From Lewinellaceae bacterium (lineage in GTDB: Bacteria > Bacteroidota > Bacteroidia > Chitinophagales > Saprospiraceae), in assembly GCA_024644235.1 (NCBI GenBank), contig JAHELJ010000009.1, forward strand, positions 1-64,000: a stretch of 64,000 bases of DNA. Direction: 5' to 3'. The notes under the pieces are model-generated. The model searched no databases. It had not been told where the DNA came from and saw only the letters and a list, made by a program, of their open reading frames with translations. Below, in pieces: positions 35,694-45,036 of this stretch; position 1 is the first letter of the stretch, and the number at the start of each line of letters is the position of its first letter. The translations under genes were made by a program, and so were the position numbers.

Positions 35694-36995
35694 ATGACAA
35701 AAAATAAAGGGAAACTAGGACTGTGGATGACCACAGCCCTAGTAGCCGGAACCATGATAGGGAGTGGAGTATTCCTTCTTCCGGCAAGCCTGGCTTCCTA
35801 TGGTGGAATCAGCCTTTTTGGTTGGATCTTCACTTCGATCGGGGCATTCTTTCTAGCATCAACGCTAAGCAGTTTAAGTAGAAAAATTCCCAAGGCTGGA
35901 GGACCCTATGCTTACACCCAAGCGGGATTTGGAGAATTTGCCGGATTTCTGGTAGGTTGGGGATATTGGATCTCTCTTCTCTGTGGAAGTGCAGCGATTG
36001 CGGTGGCATCAGTCGGTTATCTCGCCTACTTCTTCCCTGCCTTATCGCAGAGCCAGCTATTGGCTGGCATCACTGCCTTACTTTTTATCTGGACACTTAC
36101 TTTGGTAAATGGCATGGGAACGCGCCGGGCCGGAACTTTCCAATTGGTGGCCACGGTGTTAAAAATAATTCCATTATTTCTCGTGATAATATTGGCCTTC
36201 TTTCAATTTGATATTGAGAATTTTCAACCATTCAACAGCAGTGGTTCGTCCTCATTCTCCGCAATTACTTCCACCGCTACCCTGACCCTTTGGGCCTTCC
36301 TAGGTTTAGAATCGGCAACCGTTGCCGCTGAAAATGTAGAAGATCCTGAGAAAAATGTGACGAAGGCGACGATCTTCGGTACGCTAATCACTGCCACGAT
36401 TTATATCCTTGGAACCATGGCCGTCATGGGAATTCTACCGCTTTCCACAGTTGCAACTTCCACAGCTCCTTTCGCCGATGCAGCTAGAGCAGTAGCGGGA
36501 GACTGGGCAGGATCCATAGTAGCAATCGGCGCCGTGATTTCTTGTGTAGGGGCTTTAAACGGGATGATCCTATTGCAGGGGCAAATGCCTTTTGCTCTTG
36601 CACGAGATGGTTTGTTTGACCGAAGATTTGGAAAATTGTCTCGCTTCCACACTCCGGTGCTTGCACTGGCCCTTTCCGGAATCTTGGTTTCGATTTTCAT
36701 GATCATGAACTATACCCGGGGATTAATCGAACTTTTTACATTCATAATCAGGCTTTCCACGCTTTCCATTCTTCTACCTTATAGTTTCTCCACAATGGCG
36801 GAATTACGCCTGCTACATAGCAAAGACAGTACTTCTAAGTCAAAAGGAGTCAAGACTCTGGTGGCATGTGCAGCTTTTGCTTACTCGATATGGGCAATCT
36901 CAGGTAGTGGACAGGAAACGGTCTATCTTGGCCTGATCTTGTTCTTGCTTGGTATGCCGTTCTTCGTATTCTTTAAACGTGGCACCAAAGTCTGA
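35694..36995 (+). CDS. APC-superfamily amino-acid/polyamine transporter (AdiC/CadB-like)
   Basis: A 433-residue inner-membrane permease with about 12 hydrophobic segments. The first helix carries TMIGSGVFLLPASLASYGG, the substrate-binding GSG break of the APC fold; SRKIPKAGGPYAYTQAGFG and WAFLGLESATVAAENVEDPE (helix 6 and the loop after it) are also typical of the basic amino acid/polyamine antiporter branch (AdiC, CadB, PotE). Substrate cannot be deduced. It follows the RdhA-like gene in the same direction; its end lies 7 bases from the convergent locus. Confidence 0.9.
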   Translation: MTKNKGKLGLWMTTALVAGTMIGSGVFLLPASLASYGGISLFGWIFTSIGAFFLASTLSSLSRKIPKAGGPYAYTQAGFGEFAGFLVGWGYWISLLCGSAAIAVASVGYLAYFFPALSQSQLLAGITALLFIWTLTLVNGMGTRRAGTFQLVATVLKIIPLFLVIILAFFQFDIENFQPFNSSGSSSFSAITSTATLTLWAFLGLESATVAAENVEDPEKNVTKATIFGTLITATIYILGTMAVMGILPLSTVATSTAPFADAARAVAGDWAGSIVAIGAVISCVGALNGMILLQGQMPFALARDGLFDRRFGKLSRFHTPVLALALSGILVSIFMIMNYTRGLIELFTFIIRLSTLSILLPYSFSTMAELRLLHSKDSTSKSKGVKTLVACAAFAYSIWAISGSGQETVYLGLILFLLGMPFFVFFKRGTKV

Positions 36996-37002
36996 TCCAG
37001 CT

Positions 37003-38664
37003 TTAGGGGTTTTCCTGTTCTACATCGTAGGAAGCAGTACCATAACCGCGGAATCCTTCCACTCCCTGGGCAACAACTTGAATGATAAACTTTCCCGGAT
37101 CATCAGTATGGAAAAATTCGAGATCTAATTTGCCCTGAGAATCTGTTTTTCGTCCTCCCGACCAATAAATGAGAGGCCGGTAGATGGGCTGTTCCTCAGC
37201 GGTAAGATCAGCTCCTGGGAAACTAGCGGCAGCTTGAAGGCCGGTGACCAGGTAGAGATCCTCCTCACTCGATTCAGGCATAGGTACATCTTGCAATTGC
37301 GTAGTGACTCTCACTACCCCTGACATTCCGATCGCCTGGAAAGTTCTCCTGAGCTTATCAGGATCTACAAACAGTTCAACTGTCTCAACGGCATCCAGTG
37401 ACATCCTGGCTACAAAATTGGCATCGTGAGTGACCTTATCATCCACAATAAACAATGGTGTCCCGGTGAGAAATGTGTTGCGAACCCCTTTAGCTTTGGT
37501 ATTATAAAGAACAGCATTATAGACGCTGTCGCTGGAAACCCGAAAAGTGAGAGGAGTCACAAGTTCGCCAAAAAAAGCTCGAATGTCATCGAAATTCTCG
37601 TATTCCTTAATGCGATAAGTGAGATCCGGATTCAGAACTTGAGGCTGATACCTTATCTCCGGAGAAACAATCTGAGTCTCAAGTGAAGTATAGAGTTGAT
37701 AAATCTTTTTTCTCAATCTGCTGAGTTCTATATAATCAAGAACATCTTGCGTATAGGGGAGTTTCGTTAGAGGAGGTCGAACTTTTATCAGATCAAGGCT
37801 TGCCTTGATATCTGTTGTTTCCTTGTAGTATCCTAAGAATTGCACCGCTTTACTGCCATGAAAGTCCGCCAACTTGAGAACAAATCGACCATCGGCATCT
37901 GATTTGGTGTAATATATACGTTGATCTCTTCCAACGTAGGCACCCAAAACGTTTGCCTGAAGGGGTTCTTCATCGCGATCTGCCAATAATCCTGTATAGA
38001 ATATACTACTATCGATTCGCTCAAGAGAATGGATGGATATCTCTTCACCGCTTTGGATCTGAGGATTTCTCGCTACCAGGAATTCCGAATCAATAACGGA
38101 TATAGAGACTACAGATTCAACCGGACTCCCATTCTCATCCACGACGGTGATTTGTGTCCTAACTTTGTCCCTCAACTTCACAGCATCACTTTCGACTGTA
38201 ATGCTCAGACTAAGTTCTGAAGCAAGCGCCTTCGATTCAGTAATATCCTGAGCTTCCTGTGGAGGAGTTTCTTGCAGATCGTTATAAATCGGAATATCGA
38301 ACACCCCTAATATTCTAGTCTCTTTATTCTGTGGCAGATAAACTGAGAAGGCAACCGGATATACGCCCGAAGGTTGATCAAAAGGAATCTGATAGTAGCC
38401 GCTAAACCCATAGATCCCGTTGGCGCGATGATATTGATGATGGATCTCCATACCAGACTCATCATGAAGTGTCATTCTGACTGCGACATTACGACTTTCA
38501 AAGCTAGAGGGCAAAAAGACATGGTACCAGATGTGCTCTCCCGATACATAGAAAGCTTTGTCAAAATGTACCAGAGAAGTGCCCTGGGTTGATTGTCCAC
38601 TTGCAGTGACAAGAAAGTAAAAGGGGAACCATATAAAATGAAGGAATTTCAGTCTTCTCATCAT
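37003..38664 (-). CDS. Secreted MG2-like protein with TonB-receptor plug-like segment (third gene of the receptor locus)
   Basis: A 553-residue protein with signal peptide (FHFIWFPFYFLVTASGQ-like core). The N-terminus (SLVHFDKAFYVSGEHIWYHV and SGVYPVAFSVYLPQ) resembles macroglobulin MG2-type Ig domains; the middle DADGRFVLKLADFHG looks like a carboxypeptidase-regulatory repeat; and about residues 390-460 (TPLFIVDDKVTHDANFVARM, LDAVETVELFVDP, IGMSGVVRVTT) look like a TonB-receptor plug without a barrel behind it. It lies 9 bases after the DUF4249 gene, in an operon with the receptor. Probably a surface or periplasmic partner of that receptor; the exact job is unknown. Confidence 0.78.
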   Translation of the reverse strand: MMRRLKFLHFIWFPFYFLVTASGQSTQGTSLVHFDKAFYVSGEHIWYHVFLPSSFESRNVAVRMTLHDESGMEIHHQYHRANGIYGFSGYYQIPFDQPSGVYPVAFSVYLPQNKETRILGVFDIPIYNDLQETPPQEAQDITESKALASELSLSITVESDAVKLRDKVRTQITVVDENGSPVESVVSISVIDSEFLVARNPQIQSGEEISIHSLERIDSSIFYTGLLADRDEEPLQANVLGAYVGRDQRIYYTKSDADGRFVLKLADFHGSKAVQFLGYYKETTDIKASLDLIKVRPPLTKLPYTQDVLDYIELSRLRKKIYQLYTSLETQIVSPEIRYQPQVLNPDLTYRIKEYENFDDIRAFFGELVTPLTFRVSSDSVYNAVLYNTKAKGVRNTFLTGTPLFIVDDKVTHDANFVARMSLDAVETVELFVDPDKLRRTFQAIGMSGVVRVTTQLQDVPMPESSEEDLYLVTGLQAAASFPGADLTAEEQPIYRPLIYWSGGRKTDSQGKLDLEFFHTDDPGKFIIQVVAQGVEGFRGYGTASYDVEQENP

Positions 38665-38673
38665 TTGATCATT

Positions 38674-39801
38674 CTAATCGATCCAAAAAGAGGGTTTCAC
38701 GGAACTGCTACCTCGTTCTACCAGACAATCGCAGCAGGGTACTCGGGGACAGCCACCACCCGGTGGAGCTATAGAAGGTGGCCCCGGACAAAATTTTGCC
38801 GGGTTATTTGCTGTGTCAGGCCTCACAAATAATCGAATCGTATCCCGTTGTGTAGCATAGAAATATCCAAATATTTCATCTTCGCTTCCTTCCTCCACAT
38901 TAGAAATGTTACTTCTAATTTTTCCCGCCGGGGTTTCAAACATATTTCCGGTCCTTTCCAAAACCTGTGATACCTGAGACCAATAGTTGTAGGCACCTTC
39001 ACTCAGCGACTGCTGGTAAATGGTCAAGTAGAAACCCTCGGCAAATCGGAAGTTGATCGGTGTTTCAAACACCGGGAATTGTACGTGATCTGTCCCTGTC
39101 AAAAGGTTTACATCAAGAATTGAAATGTCCTGTACTTCAACTGCTTCTGTTATGAAGCAAGTTTTTGGTTCACCAGGAGCGACAATTTGGGGTGAGTCAG
39201 TCAGCTTATAGGTGCGTTCAAATTCCCATTGCAAACGGGCCTTCTTCCCTGGTTCTGAACTTCCCGCTGGAGTTTCCACCGAAAACTCGAAATATGGAAC
39301 GTCTTCAGGCTCGCCTATTGAATTAGTCACTTCTCTGGTTGTCTCCACCAAACTAATGGATTCGGCCTTCGGCACGGCCAGCAAGGGATCTAAGGCTGAT
39401 CGAAGTTGTCTGCCATCCTGGGTGGCTATTGTGATTCCATAGGATCGGCCCACTTCAACCGGAAACACAGACCGATCAAGATCTAACTCATAGACACCGG
39501 TCAATCTTTCCGGAATCTCAATGCGATTCTCCTGATCATCAAACAAAAAGACCTCCCTCACATTGACTGGTTTTCGGCTATTGGCTGTAAAATCGAATAT
39601 TCTGGTAATGCTTATGAGTACATGAGAAGGTTCTCCTTGGGTAAGTTTACCCTCGATAACCAGTCCTTCCCTGACGGCCTTGGGGATTACGATCTCGATC
39701 TTGTCAAGGCAGCTCACCTGAAGCAACGTAAAAATTGTCATACCTAAGAGAACCTTCAAATATCCCTTCCTTAGAAGTAAATGGCACTTAGGAGTGATCA
39801 T
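38674..39801 (-). CDS. DUF4249 lipoprotein
   Basis: A 375-residue predicted lipoprotein; lipobox LLQVSC with Cys31. Text such as LVIEGKLTQGEPSHVLISIT, VREVFLFDDQENRIEIPE and GVYELDLDRSVFPVEVGRSY is typical of DUF4249, a Bacteroidota family almost always encoded next to a TonB-dependent receptor. The tail is Cys-rich (KFCPGPPSIAPPGGGCPRVP, then CCDCL), as in many members, and may bind metal or form disulfides. It overlaps the receptor stop as ATGA (39798-39801), so the two are coupled. Confidence 0.9.
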   Translation of the reverse strand: MITPKCHLLLRKGYLKVLLGMTIFTLLQVSCLDKIEIVIPKAVREGLVIEGKLTQGEPSHVLISITRIFDFTANSRKPVNVREVFLFDDQENRIEIPERLTGVYELDLDRSVFPVEVGRSYGITIATQDGRQLRSALDPLLAVPKAESISLVETTREVTNSIGEPEDVPYFEFSVETPAGSSEPGKKARLQWEFERTYKLTDSPQIVAPGEPKTCFITEAVEVQDISILDVNLLTGTDHVQFPVFETPINFRFAEGFYLTIYQQSLSEGAYNYWSQVSQVLERTGNMFETPAGKIRSNISNVEEGSEDEIFGYFYATQRDTIRLFVRPDTANNPAKFCPGPPSIAPPGGGCPRVPCCDCLVERGSSSVKPSFWID

Positions 39802-42569
39802 AGGATTTCAAAATTAAAGGTGAGAGACGGTATGGCTGTACCAACGACAGCCAGTTTATTTGCCTGCGCCTGCTGGAAAGCGGCTTGAGTAAAGAATACA
39901 CTAAAGGCATTCTTCCTGGCATAAACATTATACACTGATATCGTCCAGCTAGTCTGGATCTTCTTATCTCGTTTGTATCCTTTTCCCAACGTATACGCTA
40001 TATCAAGACGATGATAGTCGGGAATACGAAACTGATTTCGGTTGGAGTACACCGGGATGACCAGCCCCAAACCAGTCTGGTAATTACCGACAGGCGGTGT
40101 ATTTGGTCGCCCCGTGCTATAGTTAAAATTTAGAGTCAATGTATTCCTCCGGTTAGGTTGATAGTTCATCACCAAGCTGAGATCGTGTGTTTTGTCGAAG
40201 TTGCTTGGATACCAATCACCAAAATTGATCTCTTCAATCTGTCTCTCTGATCTGGATAAGGTGTAGCTGAACCATCCATTTATTAAACCAGACTTCTTCT
40301 TGATGCTTAATTCAGCACCGTAACTGCGACCTATCCCCTCTCTCAGTTCAGTTTCTAAATGCTCATTGGCGGTAAGCTCCGCAAAGTCACGATAGTCAAA
40401 TAAGTGATCGATGTATCGACCATAAAATTCAAGCGATGTTTCCCAAAGATTGTCTTGCATATTTCGGAAAACACCTACCGAAACATTATGTGCTCTTTGT
40501 GGCTTTATGTAGCTGTTACTTAGCTGCCACTGGTTGCTTGGAGTAGGTGAGTCTGTATTGAAGATCTGATTTATGAATTGGGCCGTCCTACCGTAGCCCA
40601 ATTTCACGGAAGTCTCTTCATCGAACCGATATCTTATGGATAATCTCGGTTCAAGACTATGATAGGTGGCAATAGTTTCTCCTGATGAATAGAATGTCGT
40701 GCCTGTGATCTCCTCTGTTCGTGGTTGGTCAGGATTCAGATATTCAAAAACTGTCTTCGGTCCAAGAAATTGATAGATAGTCCCACGTAGACCTGCAGAA
40801 ACTAGAATAGCATTAGAAAGATTGAATTCTGCATTCATGAAGAGCGATGCCTCCACTCCGCGCTCTTGCTCTACCTCCTTTGGGAGAATTTCAGAATCTT
40901 CATTCAAAGGATTTCGCCTTCCTGGTTGTACCTGATAATAAATACCATTGAAACCAGCATCGAGCTTTAGAAAAGGGTTGGGAGTAAGGGTCAGTTGTTC
41001 TTTAAGCTTTATGTATTGAATACTGTTATCCAACCTTGCCGCATCCAAACCCTGAAGATCACTTTGTGCACTTTCATATCGGCTGGCAGTGAGAGACAAC
41101 TTCGAAAAGGCTTTGTCAGAAAAAAGCCTTTTGTACTGCAGCTGACCCAAAAGCGTGGAATAATCAAATCCGAACTCATCGTTGTAGATAAATTCATCCT
41201 CTGAGGCATAGGCACTAAGAACAAATGTATTCCTCTCATTAGACCTGATTGTAACACGAGCATTTGCATCGTAAAAAAATGCGGAACTCTTCTCAAGTTC
41301 CCGAACATTAAATTGCTTCAGTATCCAGTCTGAGTAAGAAGAACGCAAGCCCGCTAGAAACGAAACCTTTTCCTGCACAATCGGTCCCTCGAGACTGACT
41401 CTCCCAGTCACAGGACCAACGCCTCCCTTCAGACGGAATCGTTCAAAGTTACCATCCTTCATCTCTACGTCCATTGCCGAAGCCAGCCGTCCACCGAATG
41501 AAGCGGGAATATTGCCTTTGTAAAGGTCTACTCGATTTATGAGATCGGAATTAAAAATGCTGAAAAAGCCAAGGGCATGTGAGGCATTGAAGAACATTCC
41601 TTCATCCTGAAGAATCAAATTCTGATCGACATCTCCCCCTCTCACATTAAATCCACTGGAGCCCTCACCAAGTGAACTTACACCGGGGTGGAGTAGAAGA
41701 TTCTTCACGACATCAGCCTCTCCAAGAAAAGCGGGAATCTTCTTAATGTTTTTCACATCCAGCGTGGTTACACCCACCTGCACATTATCCACTTGTGCAT
41801 CTGCAGCCTGAGCACTCACAGTCACCTCGTCAAGATCGATTGCCTTACTCTCCAATTCGATTTCCAATGATCCGTCACTTAACACATTGATCTGCCTGAT
41901 AACATCGCGGTATCCGATAAAATTTATGATTATCTCATGCTTACCTATTGGCAGCTCAATCTCGAAATGGCCGTTCTCGTCCGTTACGGTCCCTGCACCC
42001 GAGCCGGACAATATCAAGCTGGCACCTATGATTGGTTCGCCGTCTTCGTCATCAACGATTTTTCCGGTCAGCCTGGCTCTGCCCGATGCATCCAACTGCC
42101 GGATATCTCCAATCAAAATTTCACCAGAGCTCTGTTCTTGACCGGCATCTTCCTGAACCGATTCATTTAGCACCCGGTAATAATTTGCTGAATAAACTTC
42201 CCGAACCATTTTCGACGGCATGATAATCACCCCGTAAGTTCGATAAGGAACAAAACTAAGATTGGTGGAGTTCAATATCCCCTCAAGTGCAAGAGCTAAA
42301 GGGACCTCTGCGAACTCCAATGAATGATATGTCACAGGTAACTGATCCTTTTGAAAATAAATTGGAACCCCAGCAGCCCGCGACAATTGCCGCACTGCTT
42401 CATCTGTTGGCTGATCAGTAAACGATACAGTAACTAACTTTTCCAGAGGATTCTGCTGTGCAGAAGCAAAAAATGAACCCAAGATCAACAGGCACAATAT
42501 CCATACTTCTTTCAAGTGCTGAGGAGAGCGGAGATTCATAAGTCTTTTGTGCAAAAGCACTTTATGCAT
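39798..42569 (-). CDS. TonB-dependent receptor with STN and carboxypeptidase-like domains
   Basis: An outer-membrane receptor of about 923 residues from ATG 42569 (signal core VWILCLLILGSFFASAQQ). Domain order: STN (VSFTDQPTDEAVRQLSRAAG, about residues 40-95), CarboxypepD_reg-like (GKIVDDEDGEPIIGASLILS), plug (IPAFLGEADVVKNLLLHPGV, FNVRGGDVDQNLILQDEGMF) and barrel. STN domains usually signal to an anti-sigma factor, but no FecR/FecI pair is adjacent. First gene of a three-gene operon with DUF4249 and an MG2/plug-like protein; the ligand is unknown. It starts 49 bases after the end of ald. Confidence 0.92.
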   Translation of the reverse strand: MHKVLLHKRLMNLRSPQHLKEVWILCLLILGSFFASAQQNPLEKLVTVSFTDQPTDEAVRQLSRAAGVPIYFQKDQLPVTYHSLEFAEVPLALALEGILNSTNLSFVPYRTYGVIIMPSKMVREVYSANYYRVLNESVQEDAGQEQSSGEILIGDIRQLDASGRARLTGKIVDDEDGEPIIGASLILSGSGAGTVTDENGHFEIELPIGKHEIIINFIGYRDVIRQINVLSDGSLEIELESKAIDLDEVTVSAQAADAQVDNVQVGVTTLDVKNIKKIPAFLGEADVVKNLLLHPGVSSLGEGSSGFNVRGGDVDQNLILQDEGMFFNASHALGFFSIFNSDLINRVDLYKGNIPASFGGRLASAMDVEMKDGNFERFRLKGGVGPVTGRVSLEGPIVQEKVSFLAGLRSSYSDWILKQFNVRELEKSSAFFYDANARVTIRSNERNTFVLSAYASEDEFIYNDEFGFDYSTLLGQLQYKRLFSDKAFSKLSLTASRYESAQSDLQGLDAARLDNSIQYIKLKEQLTLTPNPFLKLDAGFNGIYYQVQPGRRNPLNEDSEILPKEVEQERGVEASLFMNAEFNLSNAILVSAGLRGTIYQFLGPKTVFEYLNPDQPRTEEITGTTFYSSGETIATYHSLEPRLSIRYRFDEETSVKLGYGRTAQFINQIFNTDSPTPSNQWQLSNSYIKPQRAHNVSVGVFRNMQDNLWETSLEFYGRYIDHLFDYRDFAELTANEHLETELREGIGRSYGAELSIKKKSGLINGWFSYTLSRSERQIEEINFGDWYPSNFDKTHDLSLVMNYQPNRRNTLTLNFNYSTGRPNTPPVGNYQTGLGLVIPVYSNRNQFRIPDYHRLDIAYTLGKGYKRDKKIQTSWTISVYNVYARKNAFSVFFTQAAFQQAQANKLAVVGTAIPSLTFNFEIL

Positions 42570-42618
42570 AACGGTCCAATTTGGAGAAAAGCTTGCTGGC
42601 TGATCCGTCAAATCGGAT

Positions 42619-43734
42619 TTAGTTTAGTACTTCCATGACATCGGTATATCTAAAATCAAAGGCATTTGCTACCCCTTCATAAACAACCTTGCCATGAGCG
42701 ATATTTAGTCCTTTTCGAAGATCTAAGTGATTACGACAAGCATTCTTCCAGCCCTTATCAGCTAAAAGCAGACCATATGGCAATGTTGCGTTGGTCAGCG
42801 CAATAGTCGAAGTATAAGGCACTGCCCCAGGCATATTGGCCACACAGTAATGTACTACCTCATCGATCACATATATTGGATCTTCATGGGTGGTTGGCTT
42901 GCACGTCTCAACACAACCACCTTGATCCACTGCTACATCGATCAACACTGTACCTGGCTGCATCTCCTTCAACATAGCTTTGGTGATCAGCTTAGGTGCT
43001 TTTGCACCAGGTATCAAGACCGCTCCGACAATGAGTGCATGATCTTTAATAAGCCTTCTTATATTATACTCATTCGAATACAAAGTATTGACATTGGCCG
43101 GCATCACATCAGATAGATACCTGAGCCGGTTGAGGTCGATATCAAGAATGCTCACCTGGGCACCTAATCCTGCGGCAATCTTGCCAGCTTGGGTACCGAC
43201 GATTCCTCCTCCCAAAATCAGAACCTTCCCGGGCTCAACCCCTGGTACACCACCAAGTAATACGCCCCTGCCACCCATAGGTCTTTCCAGGTACTTTGCT
43301 CCTTCCTGAACAGCCATCCGACCAGCTACTTCTGACATTGGTATCAGCAGAGGAAGGCTGCCATCTCCTAATTCCACCGTTTCATATGCCAAGCAGATGG
43401 CCTCAGAGTCAATCATTGCCTTGGTTAAAGGCTCGTACGAAGCAAAATGAAAATAGGTGAAAACCAATTGGTCAGACTTGATAAGGTTCCACTCTGGTTC
43501 GATCGGTTCCTTCACTTTCATGATCATTTCCGCCTGACCATACACCTCCTCAATGGAATCCACTATCTGCGCCCCTGCTGCTGTGTATTGGTCGTCACTA
43601 AATCCACTGCCAAATCCAGCTCCCGACTGAACTATGACCTTGTGGTTTCTTTTATTGAACTCATGAGCACCAGCTGGAGTGACTGCCACTCGATCTTCGT
43701 TCTTCTTTATTTCTCGTGGAACACCGATTTGCAT
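42619..43734 (-). CDS. ald: Alanine dehydrogenase
   Basis: NAD-dependent oxidative deamination of L-alanine to pyruvate and ammonia, or the reverse. 371 residues, the usual length: MQIGVPREIKKNEDRVAVTP (substrate Arg/Lys region), VFTYFHFASYE with the catalytic His, VLILGGGIVGTQAGKIAAGL (NAD-binding GxGxxG), and VDQGGCVETCKPTTHEDPIY. Divergent from serC across 219 bases. On the minus strand TATATTTG (43762-43769) is a candidate -7 box close to the start. Confidence 0.96.
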   Translation of the reverse strand: MQIGVPREIKKNEDRVAVTPAGAHEFNKRNHKVIVQSGAGFGSGFSDDQYTAAGAQIVDSIEEVYGQAEMIMKVKEPIEPEWNLIKSDQLVFTYFHFASYEPLTKAMIDSEAICLAYETVELGDGSLPLLIPMSEVAGRMAVQEGAKYLERPMGGRGVLLGGVPGVEPGKVLILGGGIVGTQAGKIAAGLGAQVSILDIDLNRLRYLSDVMPANVNTLYSNEYNIRRLIKDHALIVGAVLIPGAKAPKLITKAMLKEMQPGTVLIDVAVDQGGCVETCKPTTHEDPIYVIDEVVHYCVANMPGAVPYTSTIALTNATLPYGLLLADKGWKNACRNHLDLRKGLNIAHGKVVYEGVANAFDFRYTDVMEVLN

Positions 43735-43761
43735 GAGGAGAAGCTACATTTAAATCGGCAG

Positions 43762-43769
43762 CAAATATA
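43762..43769 (-). promoter_or_regulatory. Candidate -7 box for ald
   Basis: TATATTTG plus C on the minus strand, 27 bases before the ATG, matches TAnnTTTGC as seen at serS. No good -33 element. The rest of the 219-base ald/serC gap shows nothing else recognisable. Confidence 0.42.
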
Positions 43770-43953
43770 TGTATTTCAGTGCCTTATCATATATTTTAAG
43801 ATTGATGATGATATTCTGGGTAAAACAGACTGCTTGCTTGCTCTGCCTGGCAGAGAAAAGATTTAAAAAGGTCTTTATCGAAATCTCTTCTAACTGCAGG
43901 TTTTCTAATTTTGTGCCCTCATCAATTTGCAGTAGTCTAAAGTTAGCGATTAC

Positions 43954-45024
43954 ATGAAAAAACATAATTTCAGCGCTGGACCATCCATACTTCCCAAGCG
44001 AGTCTTTGAAGAAGCGGCAGCTGGTGTTCTGGATCTAAATTCGACTGGCCTCTCCATACTAGAAATCTCACATCGGAGTAAGGCCTTTGAAGAAATCATG
44101 GCCAAAACGAAGATGCTCATTCGGAGCCTCTTGAATTTGTCCGAACAGTACGAAATACTTTTTCTCTCGGGGGGCGCCAGTAGCCAGTTTTTTATGGTGC
44201 CAATGAATTTGGCACGACATGAGGACACGGTTTCATACATCGATAGTGGCTCCTGGTCATCAAAAGCCATCAAAGAGGCAAAAAGATTTTGTAAAGTTGA
44301 GGTAGTGGCTTCATCTCAGGATCTAAACTACTCGTATATCCCAAAATCATTTAAAATCGCAGACAATTCTTCGTACTTGCACATCACATCAAACAACACC
44401 ATCTACGGGACTCAATATCATTCGTACCCAGAATGTGCTGTTCCGATTATCGCAGATATGTCCTCTGATATCTTTTGCCGCCCGCTTCAGTTGAATCCAT
44501 TCGGACTTATCTATGCTGGTGCGCAAAAGAATATGGGTCCGGCAGGTGTCACCATGGTCATCATCCGTAACGACATGGTTGATAGAATCAACCCTGACCT
44601 GCCAACCATGCTAAATTACAAGACGCACATCAGCAAGGATTCGATGTTTAATACCCCTCCCGTGTTCCCCATTTATGTCAGTATGCTCAACCTACAATGG
44701 CTGGCAGATCTGGGTGGTCTGGAAAACGCCCGGAGGCGAAATGAAGAAAAAGCACAGCTACTTTATGATGAGATCGATCGGAATGGTCTGTTTGCTGGAG
44801 TAGTAGCAAAGGAAGACCGTTCTCTAATGAATGTCACTTTTGTTCTAAACAATACAGAAAATGAAGCAGCCTTTCTTGACATGTGCAAAGTAGCGGAGTG
44901 TGTGGGAGTGAAGGGACACCGATCTGCCGGTGGATTCAGAGCTTCAATTTACAATGCCATGCCTTTAGACAGTGTTGCGGTTCTGGTAAATGTGATGAAG
45001 GAGTTTGAAGAAAAATTTGGTTAA
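43954..45024 (+). CDS. serC: Phosphoserine aminotransferase
   Basis: PLP enzyme converting 3-phosphohydroxypyruvate to phosphoserine (serine synthesis; also used in PLP synthesis). 356 residues: MKKHNFSAGPSILPKRVFEE at the N-terminus, ILEISHRSKAFEEIM, FLSGGASSQFFMVPMNL (phosphate cup) and LIYAGAQKNMGPAGVTMV with the PLP-binding Lys; the C-terminal KGHRSAGGFRASIYNAMPL is the substrate arginine motif. serA is not adjacent. It heads a run with an SDR, an epimerase and a transporter, 12 bases to the next gene. Confidence 0.97.
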   Translation: MKKHNFSAGPSILPKRVFEEAAAGVLDLNSTGLSILEISHRSKAFEEIMAKTKMLIRSLLNLSEQYEILFLSGGASSQFFMVPMNLARHEDTVSYIDSGSWSSKAIKEAKRFCKVEVVASSQDLNYSYIPKSFKIADNSSYLHITSNNTIYGTQYHSYPECAVPIIADMSSDIFCRPLQLNPFGLIYAGAQKNMGPAGVTMVIIRNDMVDRINPDLPTMLNYKTHISKDSMFNTPPVFPIYVSMLNLQWLADLGGLENARRRNEEKAQLLYDEIDRNGLFAGVVAKEDRSLMNVTFVLNNTENEAAFLDMCKVAECVGVKGHRSAGGFRASIYNAMPLDSVAVLVNVMKEFEEKFG

Positions 45025-45036
45025 AAATCATCAACT

